A stretch of DNA of 64,000 bases from Mariprofundus sp. KV (lineage in GTDB: Bacteria > Pseudomonadota > Zetaproteobacteria > Mariprofundales > Mariprofundaceae). Below the pieces are notes generated by a model, which did no database searches, was not told the DNA's origin, and saw only the letters and a program-made list of their open reading frames with translations. The position numbers were made by a program, and so were the translations under genes. Shown here in pieces: positions 8,719 to 17,233 of this stretch (the stretch's first letter is position 1; each line of letters begins with the position of its first letter). The stretch is taken from contig NZ_VWNB01000001.1 of the NCBI RefSeq assembly GCF_013387475.1, forward strand, positions 152,559 through 216,558, in the 5' to 3' direction.

Positions 8719-9135
8719 ATGGACTGGCCTCTCTTTTTCTCCGCCCTGATCTCCTCCACCCTGTTTCCCGGAGGTTCGGAAGCGCTGCTGCTCTATCGGC
8801 TGAATGAAGGCGGCAATGTTGTGGCATTGGTTTGCATCGCCACCCTCGGCAATGTGCTGGGCAGCCTGATCACCTATGGCATGGGACGGCTCGGCAATGA
8901 GGCCGTGCATAAGCGCTGGTTAAGAATCTCTGAGACACAGACTGAAAAAGCTGAACAGTGGTTTAAGAGGTATGGCAAACCATCGCTGCTGCTGGCATGG
9001 CTGCCGGTTGTTGGTGACCCACTCTGCCTGGTAGCAGGACTGATGCGTTGTGGCATCGTCCCATTTCTGATTCTGGTTTCAACAGGTAAACTGATCAGGT
9101 ATGCCGTGCTGGCACTGCCGTTTATTGAATCTTAA
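8719..9135 (+). CDS. YqaA-family (DedA-like, VTT-fold) membrane protein
   Basis: A 138-residue inner-membrane protein with about four hydrophobic segments. It begins MDWPLFFSALISSTLFPGGSEA, the conserved re-entrant loop of YqaA proteins, and has ATLGNVLGSLITYGMGR and the Arg/Gly region RYGKPSLLLAWLPVVGDP that corresponds to the second DedA motif. Members of the wider family are lipid scramblases or flippases; the function of YqaA itself is not settled. The stop overlaps the stop of the convergent downstream gene by 4 bp. Confidence 0.85.
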   Translation: MDWPLFFSALISSTLFPGGSEALLLYRLNEGGNVVALVCIATLGNVLGSLITYGMGRLGNEAVHKRWLRISETQTEKAEQWFKRYGKPSLLLAWLPVVGDPLCLVAGLMRCGIVPFLILVSTGKLIRYAVLALPFIES

Positions 9136-9575
9136 AGACCAGCCTCTCGGCGCAGCTCACTGACATACGCCATCGGCAGTTTATGCTCAATCAAACCATC
9201 AATAACAAAGCTGAGGTACTCCGGTGTGGGAGGATTAGCGGTGATCAACCGGGATTGGTAGCTCCATGCCGTCCGTTTCTCTCCTTCCAGCTCCACCTCA
9301 ATCTCAATACGCTGATACCCCGTCTCCAGACGATCGAGCTGTTTCCACTGCTTTGATTTAATCTCATACAATACGCCGTATACCTGTGCCGCCTCCTGCT
9401 GCATCAGATTGGCTTTACCGGAACCATCCTTGCCCAGTTTGTTACAGCACCAGATAAAACCATCCAGCCGGGCCATGCCGAGAGCTCTGGCTGAGGGCAC
9501 CCGAGCCAGCAACCTGCGGCTCGACATATTGGAGCCGTAGGCGAAGTAGAGATCCCGCTTGGCCTGGAAAATCAT
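9132..9575 (-). CDS. Gamma-glutamylcyclotransferase-like (AIG2/GGCT fold) protein
   Basis: A 147-residue GGCT-fold protein. The signature YFAYGSNM at residues 10-17 forms the substrate cavity, and the catalytic-type acid is probably the Glu in RLETGYQRIE. Members cleave gamma-glutamyl-amino acids to 5-oxoproline or act on gamma-glutamylamines; the substrate here is unknown. The start codon overlaps the stop of the upstream AEC transporter (ATGA), implying translational coupling and perhaps export or turnover of a related amine or acid. Confidence 0.85.
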   Translation of the reverse strand: MIFQAKRDLYFAYGSNMSSRRLLARVPSARALGMARLDGFIWCCNKLGKDGSGKANLMQQEAAQVYGVLYEIKSKQWKQLDRLETGYQRIEIEVELEGEKRTAWSYQSRLITANPPTPEYLSFVIDGLIEHKLPMAYVSELRREAGL

Positions 9576-10513
9576 GAAACCAGCTGTAGCCAGAAGGGTA
9601 GTGTTAGCAGTGAGAGCAGCGTGGTCACCGTCACCGCCTCTGCGTAGAGCGTTGTATCGAGTTTAAACCGGTCACAGATCACCAACCCCAGAACCATCGT
9701 TGGCATCGCCCCCTCAATCACTGCAGGCGCAAGCAATTTTTCCGGCAACCCAACGCCGATTGAAGCGCCCCATGCAATCAACGGCATCAGAAGCAGCTGA
9801 ATCAGCACCACCGGCAACAGCACCGGCATGCGGCCAATCCATCCAGCCTGCCAGCGCAGAGCCATACCCACAGAGAGCAGCATCAGCGGCACCACCGCCG
9901 CACCGAGTATTGACAGCGCCCTCTCCAGCCACTCTGGCATGGGCACCTGAAACAGACTCAACAGCAGCGCGCCAACAGCGGCCCACAGAGCGGGCACCTG
10001 TAGCAGTGAGGTCAGAGGATGCATGCCTTTTCCGGATGAACCGTAATAACCGGCCACCATAATGCCGACGGTAAACAGGATTGGTGTACTGGCCAGAAGA
10101 TCAAACTGGATCGCCACCATCTGCGACCACTCACCAAAGGTTTGCGTCAGCACAGGTAGTCCAAGATAGGAGAAGTTACCAAAAGCGGAGGCCAGAAGCA
10201 GTGCGCCCACTGCCCGATTGGGCGTGGCACTCTTCATAAACGCCCTGACCAGATGACCACTGGAGTAGATCAGAAATGCTGCGAGCAGAGATAGCAGAAC
10301 ACTGATCGCGGAGACCAGCGGCACCCGCACCATGTTGATATCAACCGGCACCTGCCAGAGCACATGCAGCACAAGTGCAGGCAGAAACAGCTGATAGACA
10401 GCCTTGGCAAGATGAGAGCGGATGCTCTCGGCACTGCTATCACCAAGAATCAGTCGCCAGATGATACCGGCAACCATGATGATGGCCATACCAAGAAGAA
10501 CATTAAACATCAT
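9572..10513 (-). CDS. AEC (auxin efflux carrier) family transporter
   Basis: Inner-membrane transporter of 313 residues with about ten hydrophobic helices in two repeats. The unwound-helix region NFSYLGLPVLTQTFG in the first half and EGAMPTMVLGLVICDRF in the second half are hallmarks of the AEC family. Such carriers move small organic anions (for example malate) or related solutes. Coupled by a 4-bp overlap to the GGCT-like gene. Two adjacent ATGs give the same N-terminus, MMFNVLLG or MFNVLLG. Confidence 0.87.
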   Translation of the reverse strand: MMFNVLLGMAIIMVAGIIWRLILGDSSAESIRSHLAKAVYQLFLPALVLHVLWQVPVDINMVRVPLVSAISVLLSLLAAFLIYSSGHLVRAFMKSATPNRAVGALLLASAFGNFSYLGLPVLTQTFGEWSQMVAIQFDLLASTPILFTVGIMVAGYYGSSGKGMHPLTSLLQVPALWAAVGALLLSLFQVPMPEWLERALSILGAAVVPLMLLSVGMALRWQAGWIGRMPVLLPVVLIQLLLMPLIAWGASIGVGLPEKLLAPAVIEGAMPTMVLGLVICDRFKLDTTLYAEAVTVTTLLSLLTLPFWLQLVS

Positions 10514-10608
10514 TGAACACTACATGCCAAATGAGCCCGCCTCTATTTCGCATGGAGAATGGCAGACAGGTGGGGTTTGAGTTTTCTGACAAAGGGGCCG
10601 CTGCCGAA

Positions 10609-11049
10609 TTAGACCTTGTACTGGCGCTGCAGATCACGTCTGACGTCACGCTCTTTCACATCATGGCGCTTATCGTGCATTTTTTTACCACGAGCCAGCC
10701 CGATCTCCAGCTTGGCAAAACCGCGTTCGTTGAAATAGAGCTTTAACGGCACCACCGTTAAACCCTTCTCTTTCAGCTTGCCAACCAGACGTTCCACCTC
10801 TTTTTTGTGCATCAGCAGCTGCCGGGAACGGGTGGGATCGTGCGGATTATTCATCGCCGCAGGCTTATAGGGGCTGATATGACAACCAACCAGCAACACC
10901 CGATCTTTGCGGACAATGCAGTGGGCTTCAGCCAGATTAGCCAGACCATTGCGGATAGATTTCACCTCTGGACCGGTCAGGATCATACCGGTCTCATAGG
11001 TTTCCAGAATGTGATATTCGTGCCGGGCACGTCGATTTACAATAGCCAT
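10609..11049 (-). CDS. smpB: SsrA-binding protein SmpB
   Basis: Binds tmRNA and delivers it to stalled ribosomes in trans-translation. The 146-residue protein starts MAIVNRRARHEYHILETYE and carries GPEVKSIRNG, CHISPY and RSRQLLMHKKEV. Its C-terminal basic tail KKMHDKRHDVKERD acts as the codon-anticodon mimic. No ssrA gene is visible nearby. The 95-bp gap to the AEC gene downstream shows no clear feature. Confidence 0.97.
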   Translation of the reverse strand: MAIVNRRARHEYHILETYETGMILTGPEVKSIRNGLANLAEAHCIVRKDRVLLVGCHISPYKPAAMNNPHDPTRSRQLLMHKKEVERLVGKLKEKGLTVVPLKLYFNERGFAKLEIGLARGKKMHDKRHDVKERDVRRDLQRQYKV

Positions 11050-11107
11050 GTGCGAATGCTAACCCGAATTCCTCAAGTGACCAGCACAGGAACTTAAAAA
11101 ACAATAC

Positions 11108-11291
11108 AACCCACGGACGGGTTGCCAAAATCATGCGTCATTTAAGCATGCTTTTGTGAGCAAAGGGAAAATGATGCGTGCCATCTTGGCACTTACTCTT
11201 CGAGCCGCCAGAGGCTGTCCAAACGGCTCCTGCCTTTTTGTGACACTTTTTCCTTTGCGTACTGAACTGGTGCATGGAAGCACCTGTTCAG
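11108..11291 (-). repeat. Multi-hairpin element R5 (divergent, with nested insert)
   Basis: Plus-strand order: A (AACCC/GGGTT with loop ACGGAC), B (CATGC/GCATG), the linker TTTTGTGAGCAAAGGG opening C, closed by TTTTTCCTTTGCGT about 100 bp later, and D (CTGAAC with an inner GGTGC/GCACC stem, closed by GTTCAG). The skeleton matches R1, but every stem has a different paired sequence. Hairpin C contains an extra 60-70 bp with its own stems (GTGCC/GGCAC and GAGCCG/CGGCTC). It lies between smpB and the SH3 protein gene. Confidence 0.8.
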
Positions 11292-11297
11292 ATCTAA

Positions 11298-11927
11298 TCA
11301 ATAACCACCCCAGCGTTTCTTTTTGCGCAGGCGCACATAGGGAAGCAGCAGCCCGAGCAGAACTCCGATAAGAATGGCGCCACCACCGAGCATAAACCAG
11401 CGCTGATGTGCGCTACTGGTAATGTCATCGGTCTCCTGGCGGAACTCCAGGAGCTCCTTTTTCGAGGCTTCAGCTTCGCTTTTCAGCAGCCTGTTTTCGG
11501 CGATCATCTCAGCCGCTTCTGCCGCCGTCTCCTTCAACAGTGCCAGCTCTTTCACAAGGTTGCTGTTTTCAGACTGCAGACGATTTCGCTCCCGTTCAGC
11601 CAGCACCTTCTGCTTCTTCAACTCACCCAGCTGACTCAACTCCTTCTCAAACTGCTCCAGACGATCCCGAGCCGCAGGCACCTTCATCAGATAACGGCTT
11701 AAAATCCACCCCTCTTTTCCATCCGAGCTCCTGATATGCGAGTAACCTTCGGCCGACTGCCCCAGCAACTCCACAGCTGCACCACTGGGCAGCAGCCGTA
11801 CAATTTTATGGCCTGTACTCTGACCTGCACGCATCGGAAACTTGGCCTGATCAACGATATATCGCGTCTCAGCCTGCGCACCGCCTGCAAACGCAAAGAG
11901 TAAAAAAAGTACAACTGCAATCCTCAT
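11298..11927 (-). CDS. SH3-domain envelope protein with coiled coil and C-terminal anchor (YgiM-like, TIGR04211 type)
   Basis: A 209-residue protein. It has a Sec signal (residues 1-19, ending GGAQA), a bacterial SH3 domain at about 20-85 (FPMRAGQSTGHKIVRLLPSGAAVELLG and EGWILSRYLMK), a long coiled coil (about 90-165, rich in Glu, Leu and Lys) and one transmembrane helix (WFMLGGGAILIGVLLGLLLPYV) before a basic cytoplasmic tail. This order matches the SH3-and-anchor family, presumed to bind the cell wall. E. coli YgiM has the same design. The function is unproven. Confidence 0.85.
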   Translation of the reverse strand: MRIAVVLFLLFAFAGGAQAETRYIVDQAKFPMRAGQSTGHKIVRLLPSGAAVELLGQSAEGYSHIRSSDGKEGWILSRYLMKVPAARDRLEQFEKELSQLGELKKQKVLAERERNRLQSENSNLVKELALLKETAAEAAEMIAENRLLKSEAEASKKELLEFRQETDDITSSAHQRWFMLGGGAILIGVLLGLLLPYVRLRKKKRWGGY

Positions 11928-12052
11928 AAAGCTCCGTCTCCCTCATGGATAATTCGCTGAGTATCGTGGTTTTTTACCGGAAAATCCAAGCCTTTAGCAA
12001 AGCACCCCCGTTTTCACGCAATCCCGTCACAAAATGCGTAAAAACGAGGCGC

Positions 12053-12081
12053 TTGCCGATCATTAATCCCTTCTCTACACT
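12053..12081 (+). promoter_or_regulatory. Sigma-70 promoter of the OmpA-like lipoprotein gene
   Basis: TTGCCG (12053-12058) and TACACT (12076-12081) are separated by exactly 17 bp, 30 bp upstream of the start codon. Confidence 0.6.
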
Positions 12082-12111
12082 GCTGCTTCAGGGCAAGGGA
12101 GTTTTACCAAC

Positions 12112-12756
12112 ATGAAGTTCAGATTTTTGCTGCTTTCTTTTATACTTTTGTTGTCATCGTGTAGCACGATTGAGGCTATGTTCGGGCCAGAAACCGTCCA
12201 ATCGACCCGTGGCGATGTAATGACCGAAAATGATCAGCTGGAGACAGAGATCTCTTCTCTCCGTCAGGAGCTCAAGCAGCTTGAGCAGGAGATTGCCGCC
12301 CAGAAAGCCGGTGAAGTGGCACGTCTGGAAGCTGAAGCTCAGGCAGGCATGGCCAGCAGCAGCTCTATCGCCAATGACCGTCTCTGGGTCACCGTATCCT
12401 TCCGCTCCGGTTATATGGAGCTGACCAGACAGTCTCGTAGCGCACTTAAACGCCTGGCTGAAAAGTTCCTCTCCAAACCACGCATTCAGTCACTGGATGT
12501 GCGTGGCTTTACAGATGATGAACCTATTGGCGGCTACGCCCACAACAGACACAATCCACGCCACCCCTACAAGAGCAATCTGGAGCTGAGTCAGGCTCGT
12601 GCAGACAATGTTGCCTCTGCTCTGGTCAGTGCAGGCATCCCTCAAAGCTCCACCCATGCTGAAGGTTTTGGTGCCACCAATTTCGCTGCAGATAATGCAA
12701 CAGCTGAAGGGCGCGCTAAAAACCGTCGTGTTGAGATCCATCTTGTAAAAAAATAA
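12112..12756 (+). CDS. OmpA-family lipoprotein
   Basis: A 214-residue outer-membrane lipoprotein. The signal ends in the lipobox LSSC (Cys near residue 17). A coiled-coil segment (about 40-75) follows, then an OmpA-C-like peptidoglycan-binding domain: VTVSFRSGYMELTRQSRSALKRLAE, DVRGFTDDEP, LSQARADNVASALVSAGI and the closing AKNRRVEI. It should tether the outer membrane to peptidoglycan. A sigma-70 promoter and AAGGGAG precede the ATG, and an intrinsic terminator follows the stop. Confidence 0.9.
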   Translation: MKFRFLLLSFILLLSSCSTIEAMFGPETVQSTRGDVMTENDQLETEISSLRQELKQLEQEIAAQKAGEVARLEAEAQAGMASSSSIANDRLWVTVSFRSGYMELTRQSRSALKRLAEKFLSKPRIQSLDVRGFTDDEPIGGYAHNRHNPRHPYKSNLELSQARADNVASALVSAGIPQSSTHAEGFGATNFAADNATAEGRAKNRRVEIHLVKK

Positions 12757-12776
12757 TTCCCCGGATTGACTGAGTG

Positions 12777-12803
12777 GCCCGGATAAAACCGGGCTATTTT
12801 TTT
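12777..12803 (+). terminator. Intrinsic terminator after the OmpA-like gene
   Basis: Six-base-pair stem GCCCGG/CCGGGC with loop ATAAAA, then TATTTTTTT. It separates the lipoprotein gene from the coiled-coil gene. Confidence 0.8.
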
Positions 12804-12838
12804 GCCGGAAACAGTGCTGAAACAGAGGGGAAAAAGTC

Positions 12839-13804
12839 ATGTCAGAGCAGAAACAACTAAGTGACACCATTCGTGATATCGGATTTCCGATGCTTATTGC
12901 CATCACCGCCCTGCTTCTTGTTCTCATCTCCGGTATTGTAAATTATCGTCAGAACAATCTGGCCGATATCGAAAGCGGACTAAGAGACACCAGAGATCAG
13001 CTGCAGCTGGCCAAGAATGATATCGCGGATATGAAGGTTAGAACCCTGCAGCAGCTGGTGGAGGCCGAGCTCACCATCAGAAACAGGGACAAACTGCTGG
13101 ATGAGAAGGATGAGCTAAGTGACAAACTCAGCGAAGCCAATCGCCGAATCAAGGAGCTGGAAGAGCAGGTCAGGGAGCTCGACCGTGCGCTGGAGAGCAA
13201 GAAAAACCAGCCCTCCACTGTAACAAAAAAACCGCAAGCCACAGCAAAGAAAAAAGCTACTGTAAAAGCTGAGAGCAAACCCAAACCTGCAGCAGAACGC
13301 AAGGTGGCAGCTGTGAAAAGCGCTCCTGCAGCCGATAAGAGCCCTGCCATTGAACAGGCCAATGCAGTAACTCCGACTACAGACACGGTGCCTGCGACTC
13401 AACAGCCGTTGGCTGTCGAGACCCCTCCTGTTGATATAGAGCCACAGAGCAAACAGGCTGTGACGGCTGAAAAGCCGCAACCTGCAGACGTTGCAGCTGA
13501 GGCAAAACCTTCAGAGGCTCTGGCTGATCTGGATATTTTCACACAGAATATTGCCTCATCACTACAGCAGAGTATTGGCGACACGCTGGCAAAATCGGGC
13601 TTTAAGGCCAAGTTTCCGGAAAAGCGCCAATCGATGAAAATGACCAAAGAGACCACCGTCTTCTACTATGCCAAGAGTTACAAACCTGTCGCAGAACAGC
13701 TGGTTAAAAACCTCACTGATATCACCAAAGGTAAGGTCATTCTGAGAAAAGGTGCCAGCCCATTCAGCAAGAATAAGATCATCGCTCATATCATTGCCGA
13801 GTAG
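12839..13804 (+). CDS. Membrane-anchored coiled-coil protein with Lys/Ala/Pro-rich linker
   Basis: A 321-residue protein not assigned to a named family. One N-terminal transmembrane helix (about 15-37, FPMLIAITALLLVLISGIV) is followed by a coiled coil (about 40-120). A low-complexity Lys/Ala/Pro-rich stretch (about 120-220) resembles a periplasmic spacer. A compact C-terminal domain (about 230-321) contains ETTVFYYAKSYKPVAEQLVKN and GKVILRKGASPFSK, faintly like the LytR_C fold. It may bridge inner membrane and wall; this is inference. The CoA-binding gene follows 18 bp downstream. Confidence 0.75.
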   Translation: MSEQKQLSDTIRDIGFPMLIAITALLLVLISGIVNYRQNNLADIESGLRDTRDQLQLAKNDIADMKVRTLQQLVEAELTIRNRDKLLDEKDELSDKLSEANRRIKELEEQVRELDRALESKKNQPSTVTKKPQATAKKKATVKAESKPKPAAERKVAAVKSAPAADKSPAIEQANAVTPTTDTVPATQQPLAVETPPVDIEPQSKQAVTAEKPQPADVAAEAKPSEALADLDIFTQNIASSLQQSIGDTLAKSGFKAKFPEKRQSMKMTKETTVFYYAKSYKPVAEQLVKNLTDITKGKVILRKGASPFSKNKIIAHIIAE

Positions 13805-13822
13805 CATGAGCATCTACTCTCG

Positions 13823-14239
13823 ATGAGCTGGCAGAATCCGGACGATTCAACCGTCACACGAATTCTCAGCGAGGCCAAAACAGTCGCTGTCTACGGCTGT
13901 TCATCCAAAGAGGATCGCACCAGCCATAAAATTGCCGCATTGCTGATTCAGCAGGGTTATCGTGTCTACCCTGTGCATCCGACAGCAAAAACTATTCTCG
14001 GTCAGCAGGTCTATCCCGACCTCGCCTCTATCCCCGAACATGTGGATATTGTTAATCTGTTTCGCCGGGCTGAATTTACGCCGGAGGTGGCACGACAAGC
14101 GGTGGCCATCGCAGCAGGAAGCCTCTGGCTGCAACTGGGCATTATTAATATTGAGAGCTGGAAGATCGCCACCGATGCTGGCATGGACTGCATCATGGAT
14201 CGCTGCATCGCAGTAGAGTATCAGCGGCTGATCAGGTAG
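13823..14239 (+). CDS. CoA-binding domain protein (YccU-like)
   Basis: A 138-residue Rossmann-fold CoA_binding protein like YccU. The N-terminal strand-loop TVAVYGCSSKEDRTSHKIA binds the nucleotide, then GYRVYPVHPTAKTILGQQVYPDLASIP and VDIVNLFRRAEFTPEV. The C-terminal LQLGIINIESWKIATDAGMDCIMDRCIAVEY carries the family's paired cysteines. The physiological role is unknown. It follows the coiled-coil membrane gene closely and may be transcribed with it. Confidence 0.88.
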   Translation: MSWQNPDDSTVTRILSEAKTVAVYGCSSKEDRTSHKIAALLIQQGYRVYPVHPTAKTILGQQVYPDLASIPEHVDIVNLFRRAEFTPEVARQAVAIAAGSLWLQLGIINIESWKIATDAGMDCIMDRCIAVEYQRLIR

Positions 14240-14370
14240 CTCTCAGCAGTGAGGAGATCGCTCGTCTCGCCCTCTATTGAAGCGGAGACGTGATACAAAT
14301 CATACCCGACCACGACAAACAGCCCCAGAGTTTGCTATAGTTGCAGTAACAACCTGATAAAGGAGGCTCT

Positions 14371-14922
14371 ATGAAAGCAGTTACGATTCGATTAAGCGCC
14401 CTGTTTCTGGCACTTAGCCTGTTCAGCATACCACTTACAGCCGATGCCGCGAGCAAGACAGAGATCAATGCCAAGGTCAAATCGACCATAACCACCTTCT
14501 ATTCACAGGTAAAATCAGGCAAGGAGTTGGCCAATAAAGCCGTGGCTATTCTTGTTTTCCCTGATGTGTTCAAGGCCGGTATCGGTATCGGTGGCGAATA
14601 TGGTGAAGGCGCAATGCTTGAGGGTGGCAAAACCACAGGTTATTACAGCACAGCAGCCGCATCCATCGGCTTTCAGCTTGGTGCCCAGGTGAAATCTCAG
14701 ATCATCATGTTCATGACCAAGCAGGCACTGAGAGACTTCAAGAGCAGCGAGGGCTGGAAAGCCGGCGTGGATGGCAGCGTTGCCCTGGTCACAATCGGTG
14801 CAGGTGGCGACATCGACTCCAACACAGTCAAAGACCCGATCATCGGCTTCATCTTCTCCAACAAGGGGCTGATGTACAATCTCACCTTTGAGGGTGCCAA
14901 GATCACCAAACTCGACAAATAA
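14371..14922 (+). CDS. SYLF (Ysc84-like) lipid-binding exported protein
   Basis: A 183-residue protein with a Sec signal (residues 1-26, ending ADA) and one SYLF/DUF500 domain. Visible family blocks are AVAILVFPDVFKAGIGIGGEYGEGAML, GYYSTAAASIGFQLGAQ and the alternating strand segment DGSVALVTIGAGGDIDS. SYLF proteins bind phosphoinositides in eukaryotes; bacterial members are periplasmic with unknown ligand. AAAGGAGG lies 6 nt before the ATG. Confidence 0.88.
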   Translation: MKAVTIRLSALFLALSLFSIPLTADAASKTEINAKVKSTITTFYSQVKSGKELANKAVAILVFPDVFKAGIGIGGEYGEGAMLEGGKTTGYYSTAAASIGFQLGAQVKSQIIMFMTKQALRDFKSSEGWKAGVDGSVALVTIGAGGDIDSNTVKDPIIGFIFSNKGLMYNLTFEGAKITKLDK

Positions 14923-15007
14923 CGCGAACTCGTCGGAACGCGTGCGGCTCGCACATGACAGCTGCCAGCCTGATAAGACGTGCTCGCGAAAGTCTATATC
15001 CACAAGA

Positions 15008-15042
15008 ATGACATCTATTTAATCGCTGGTTATAATCAAACC
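15008..15042 (+). promoter_or_regulatory. Near-consensus sigma-70 promoter giving a leaderless start
   Basis: ATGACA (15008-15013), a 17-bp spacer and a perfect TATAAT (15031-15036). The ATG at 15043 lies where transcription should begin, and no Shine-Dalgarno sequence fits. Confidence 0.65.
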
Positions 15043-16512
15043 ATGCGACGCTTTTTTACTACCCTGTTCTCTGGATTATTATTTGCCTCTCAAGCCATTT
15101 CAGGCCCCTATGAGGATGGCGGCATCTCGCATTACAACAATGAGAGACTTTCTACCTATCTCGCAGAAACAGCCAAGGCGGCTGGTACCGGTGATGCTGT
15201 GGGCCAATTCAATCTCGGCTATCTTTACTCCAGAGGTTTTGGTCTCCCCCAAGATCCAATGAAGGCCCTGATGTGGTTTCAGAAATCGGCCGAACAGGGC
15301 TTGGCCCGGGCACAAAATCATCTTGGGCTGGCCTATATTGAAGCACGCGGTGGTGTTTCACAAAACTACAAAGAAGCGGCCCAATGGTTCCATAAATCAG
15401 CAGCACAGGGAGACGCTGAGGGAGCCTATCTGCTTGCAGGGCTCTACTCGGAAGGGTTAGGGGTGCCGCAAAGCCATGCCAAGGCCATGAAGTGGCACCT
15501 GCGAGCTGCCGAGCAGAACCATGCCTATGCCCAGCTCTCTCTGGGGCTTCACTACAGCAAAGGGCGCGGGGTGGAGAAGAGCAAAACTCTGGCTCACATG
15601 TGGTTTGATCTGGCTGCTCAAAACGGAAGTGACCTTGCTCGTGAATACGAGCACGAACTACTCCAAACGATGTCCGGTGAAGAGATCAGAGAAGCTGAGA
15701 GGCTACGCAACAAGTGGCTCGCCGAGCATCAGAGTCTGGAAGAGCACTATTTTGCAACACGCGATATGTTCAGCAAAAAGCTTGCAACAAAAGCAGCCGC
15801 TGATGAACAGCCAGCGTTAGCGGAGCTGGAAAAGCAGATAAGAGCCATCGTGGGGACGGTCAAGGTTGAAGGGTTCCCAGGGCAGGGCCATATCAATATC
15901 AGGACTCTTAAGGCTGAACCCGGCTACGCCCAAGTTGATGGGCTCAGATTCAACTCCAACCATGGAACGCTTTTCGTCACCACAGAAAGTCTTCTTAAAC
16001 ACTACATGGCCCAGTATCCGGAACTCCCGCAGGGCTTAGTAGAGATTTCCAGAAACGAGGATTTTTATCGGCGCGTTTTTCATGCGGACGCCGGAGTCAT
16101 GCTCTATGCGGAAATACCGGTGAACCGGACGAAGGGAACCCCATTCGCACGGGCATTCCTGGGTGTCGGTGGACAAGATACGATTCCCTCCATTCCCAAT
16201 GAGCTGTTTGTTTTTGTTGTAAAGGAAAAGCAGATTCGCCTGATTAATGCCTCCTCATCTACGGAGATATCCGACATCCAACAATGCAAGAGCAAATGGG
16301 ACATCTCCCGCGCTAAGGGAGCTGATGCCCTTGCTAAGTATCATGCTTCGCAGAGTCAGGATCAGAAGGCCTATGAGGAGTATCGCCGCCAGGAAGAGGA
16401 AGGCGTTGCAGCCTATCGAGACTGTTTCATCAGAGAGACGGAAAAGCAGCCCTGGTTTGATTCCCAGAAAAATCAGGCTCACTCTTTGGTGACACGCCTG
16501 CAGAAAGAGTAG
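15043..16512 (+). CDS. Exported Sel1-repeat protein
   Basis: A 489-residue protein with a Sec signal (residues 1-20) and four or five Sel1-like repeats at about 40-200. Examples are AVGQFNLGYLYSRGFGLPQD, AQNHLGLAYIEARGGVSQN, AYLLAGLYSEGLGVPQ and AQLSLGLHYSKGRGV. The remaining 280 residues match no family I recognise; they include a folded segment around DTIPSIPNELFVFVVKEKQIR and a charged helical end. Sel1 repeats mediate protein contacts. The ATG at 15043 directly follows the signal-peptide logic; an upstream GTG at 14980 would place non-hydrophobic residues first. Confidence 0.85.
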   Translation: MRRFFTTLFSGLLFASQAISGPYEDGGISHYNNERLSTYLAETAKAAGTGDAVGQFNLGYLYSRGFGLPQDPMKALMWFQKSAEQGLARAQNHLGLAYIEARGGVSQNYKEAAQWFHKSAAQGDAEGAYLLAGLYSEGLGVPQSHAKAMKWHLRAAEQNHAYAQLSLGLHYSKGRGVEKSKTLAHMWFDLAAQNGSDLAREYEHELLQTMSGEEIREAERLRNKWLAEHQSLEEHYFATRDMFSKKLATKAAADEQPALAELEKQIRAIVGTVKVEGFPGQGHINIRTLKAEPGYAQVDGLRFNSNHGTLFVTTESLLKHYMAQYPELPQGLVEISRNEDFYRRVFHADAGVMLYAEIPVNRTKGTPFARAFLGVGGQDTIPSIPNELFVFVVKEKQIRLINASSSTEISDIQQCKSKWDISRAKGADALAKYHASQSQDQKAYEEYRRQEEEGVAAYRDCFIRETEKQPWFDSQKNQAHSLVTRLQKE

Positions 16513-16560
16513 TTCGCCACCATTACCACTAAAAGCTTCTAATTTCTTTTTTGCATCGCC

Positions 16561-16986
16561 CTAGTCCGGCTTTAACCCTGGGCTTTCCTCAACCTCTCCC
16601 TGAGCATTAATCCTGAATTTCTTGGAACTCATTTTATGGGATGCTGTGGCAGAAAAGGTTGCCGATGTACCTCCACCGTTGATAGCTATCTCCTCTCTTC
16701 CTTTCAACGGAAGAGGATCTTCTCCGTAAAGCTGTTTAAAAGCAGTTTCCTGATCGCAGAAAATATCGTTGTCATTCTCTTCCCAGAATATCACGCAACC
16801 CGTATAAAAAGACCTCAAGGCATTCTTCATATACATATTGTAAGGAGGCGGATGCGGGGTGTAATTTGGATATAAAAATACGAACATAACAAGAAGCAAC
16901 AACCCAGCCGTGCCATAAACCACTTCTCTCGCGAGTAAACCTTTAAAAGCCACAATAACCTCTATTTTTTGCTGGAACGCGGCCAT
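16561..16986 (-). CDS. Membrane-anchored protein with pilin-like ectodomain
   Basis: An unassigned 141-residue protein. One transmembrane helix (about 25-42, GTAGLLLLVMFVFLYP) is followed by a small ectodomain. The segment NALRSFYTGCVIFWEEN, a paired cysteine (FCDQET), the INGGGTSATFSATASH strands and KKFRINAQGEVEE strongly recall the C-terminal half of type IV pilins. There is no prepilin G/FTLIEL site. A GTG at 17028 would add 14 residues; neither start has a strong ribosome-binding site. It is convergent with the Sel1 gene. Confidence 0.65.
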   Translation of the reverse strand: MAAFQQKIEVIVAFKGLLAREVVYGTAGLLLLVMFVFLYPNYTPHPPPYNMYMKNALRSFYTGCVIFWEENDNDIFCDQETAFKQLYGEDPLPLKGREEIAINGGGTSATFSATASHKMSSKKFRINAQGEVEESPGLKPD

Positions 16987-17233
16987 TGCCTCATGACCTT
17001 TTCCTTGTGCAAAAAATAGCACTCCCACCTTTATTGCGCATCATCGCGGTGTCAGCTGCAATAGTTATGCGTCAGCTATTGGAGGTATATACCCACAAAT
17101 AAAATAAGTAAGGCCTAGAATTGAAGTATAATTCGAGCTAAAATAGATTACATGCATTGATTAGGAAAACCTACCGGGGGATCAGCAGCAGCCCTGAAGG
17201 CTGCGTGAACTGGATAAACGCAAGGAGGTAACG

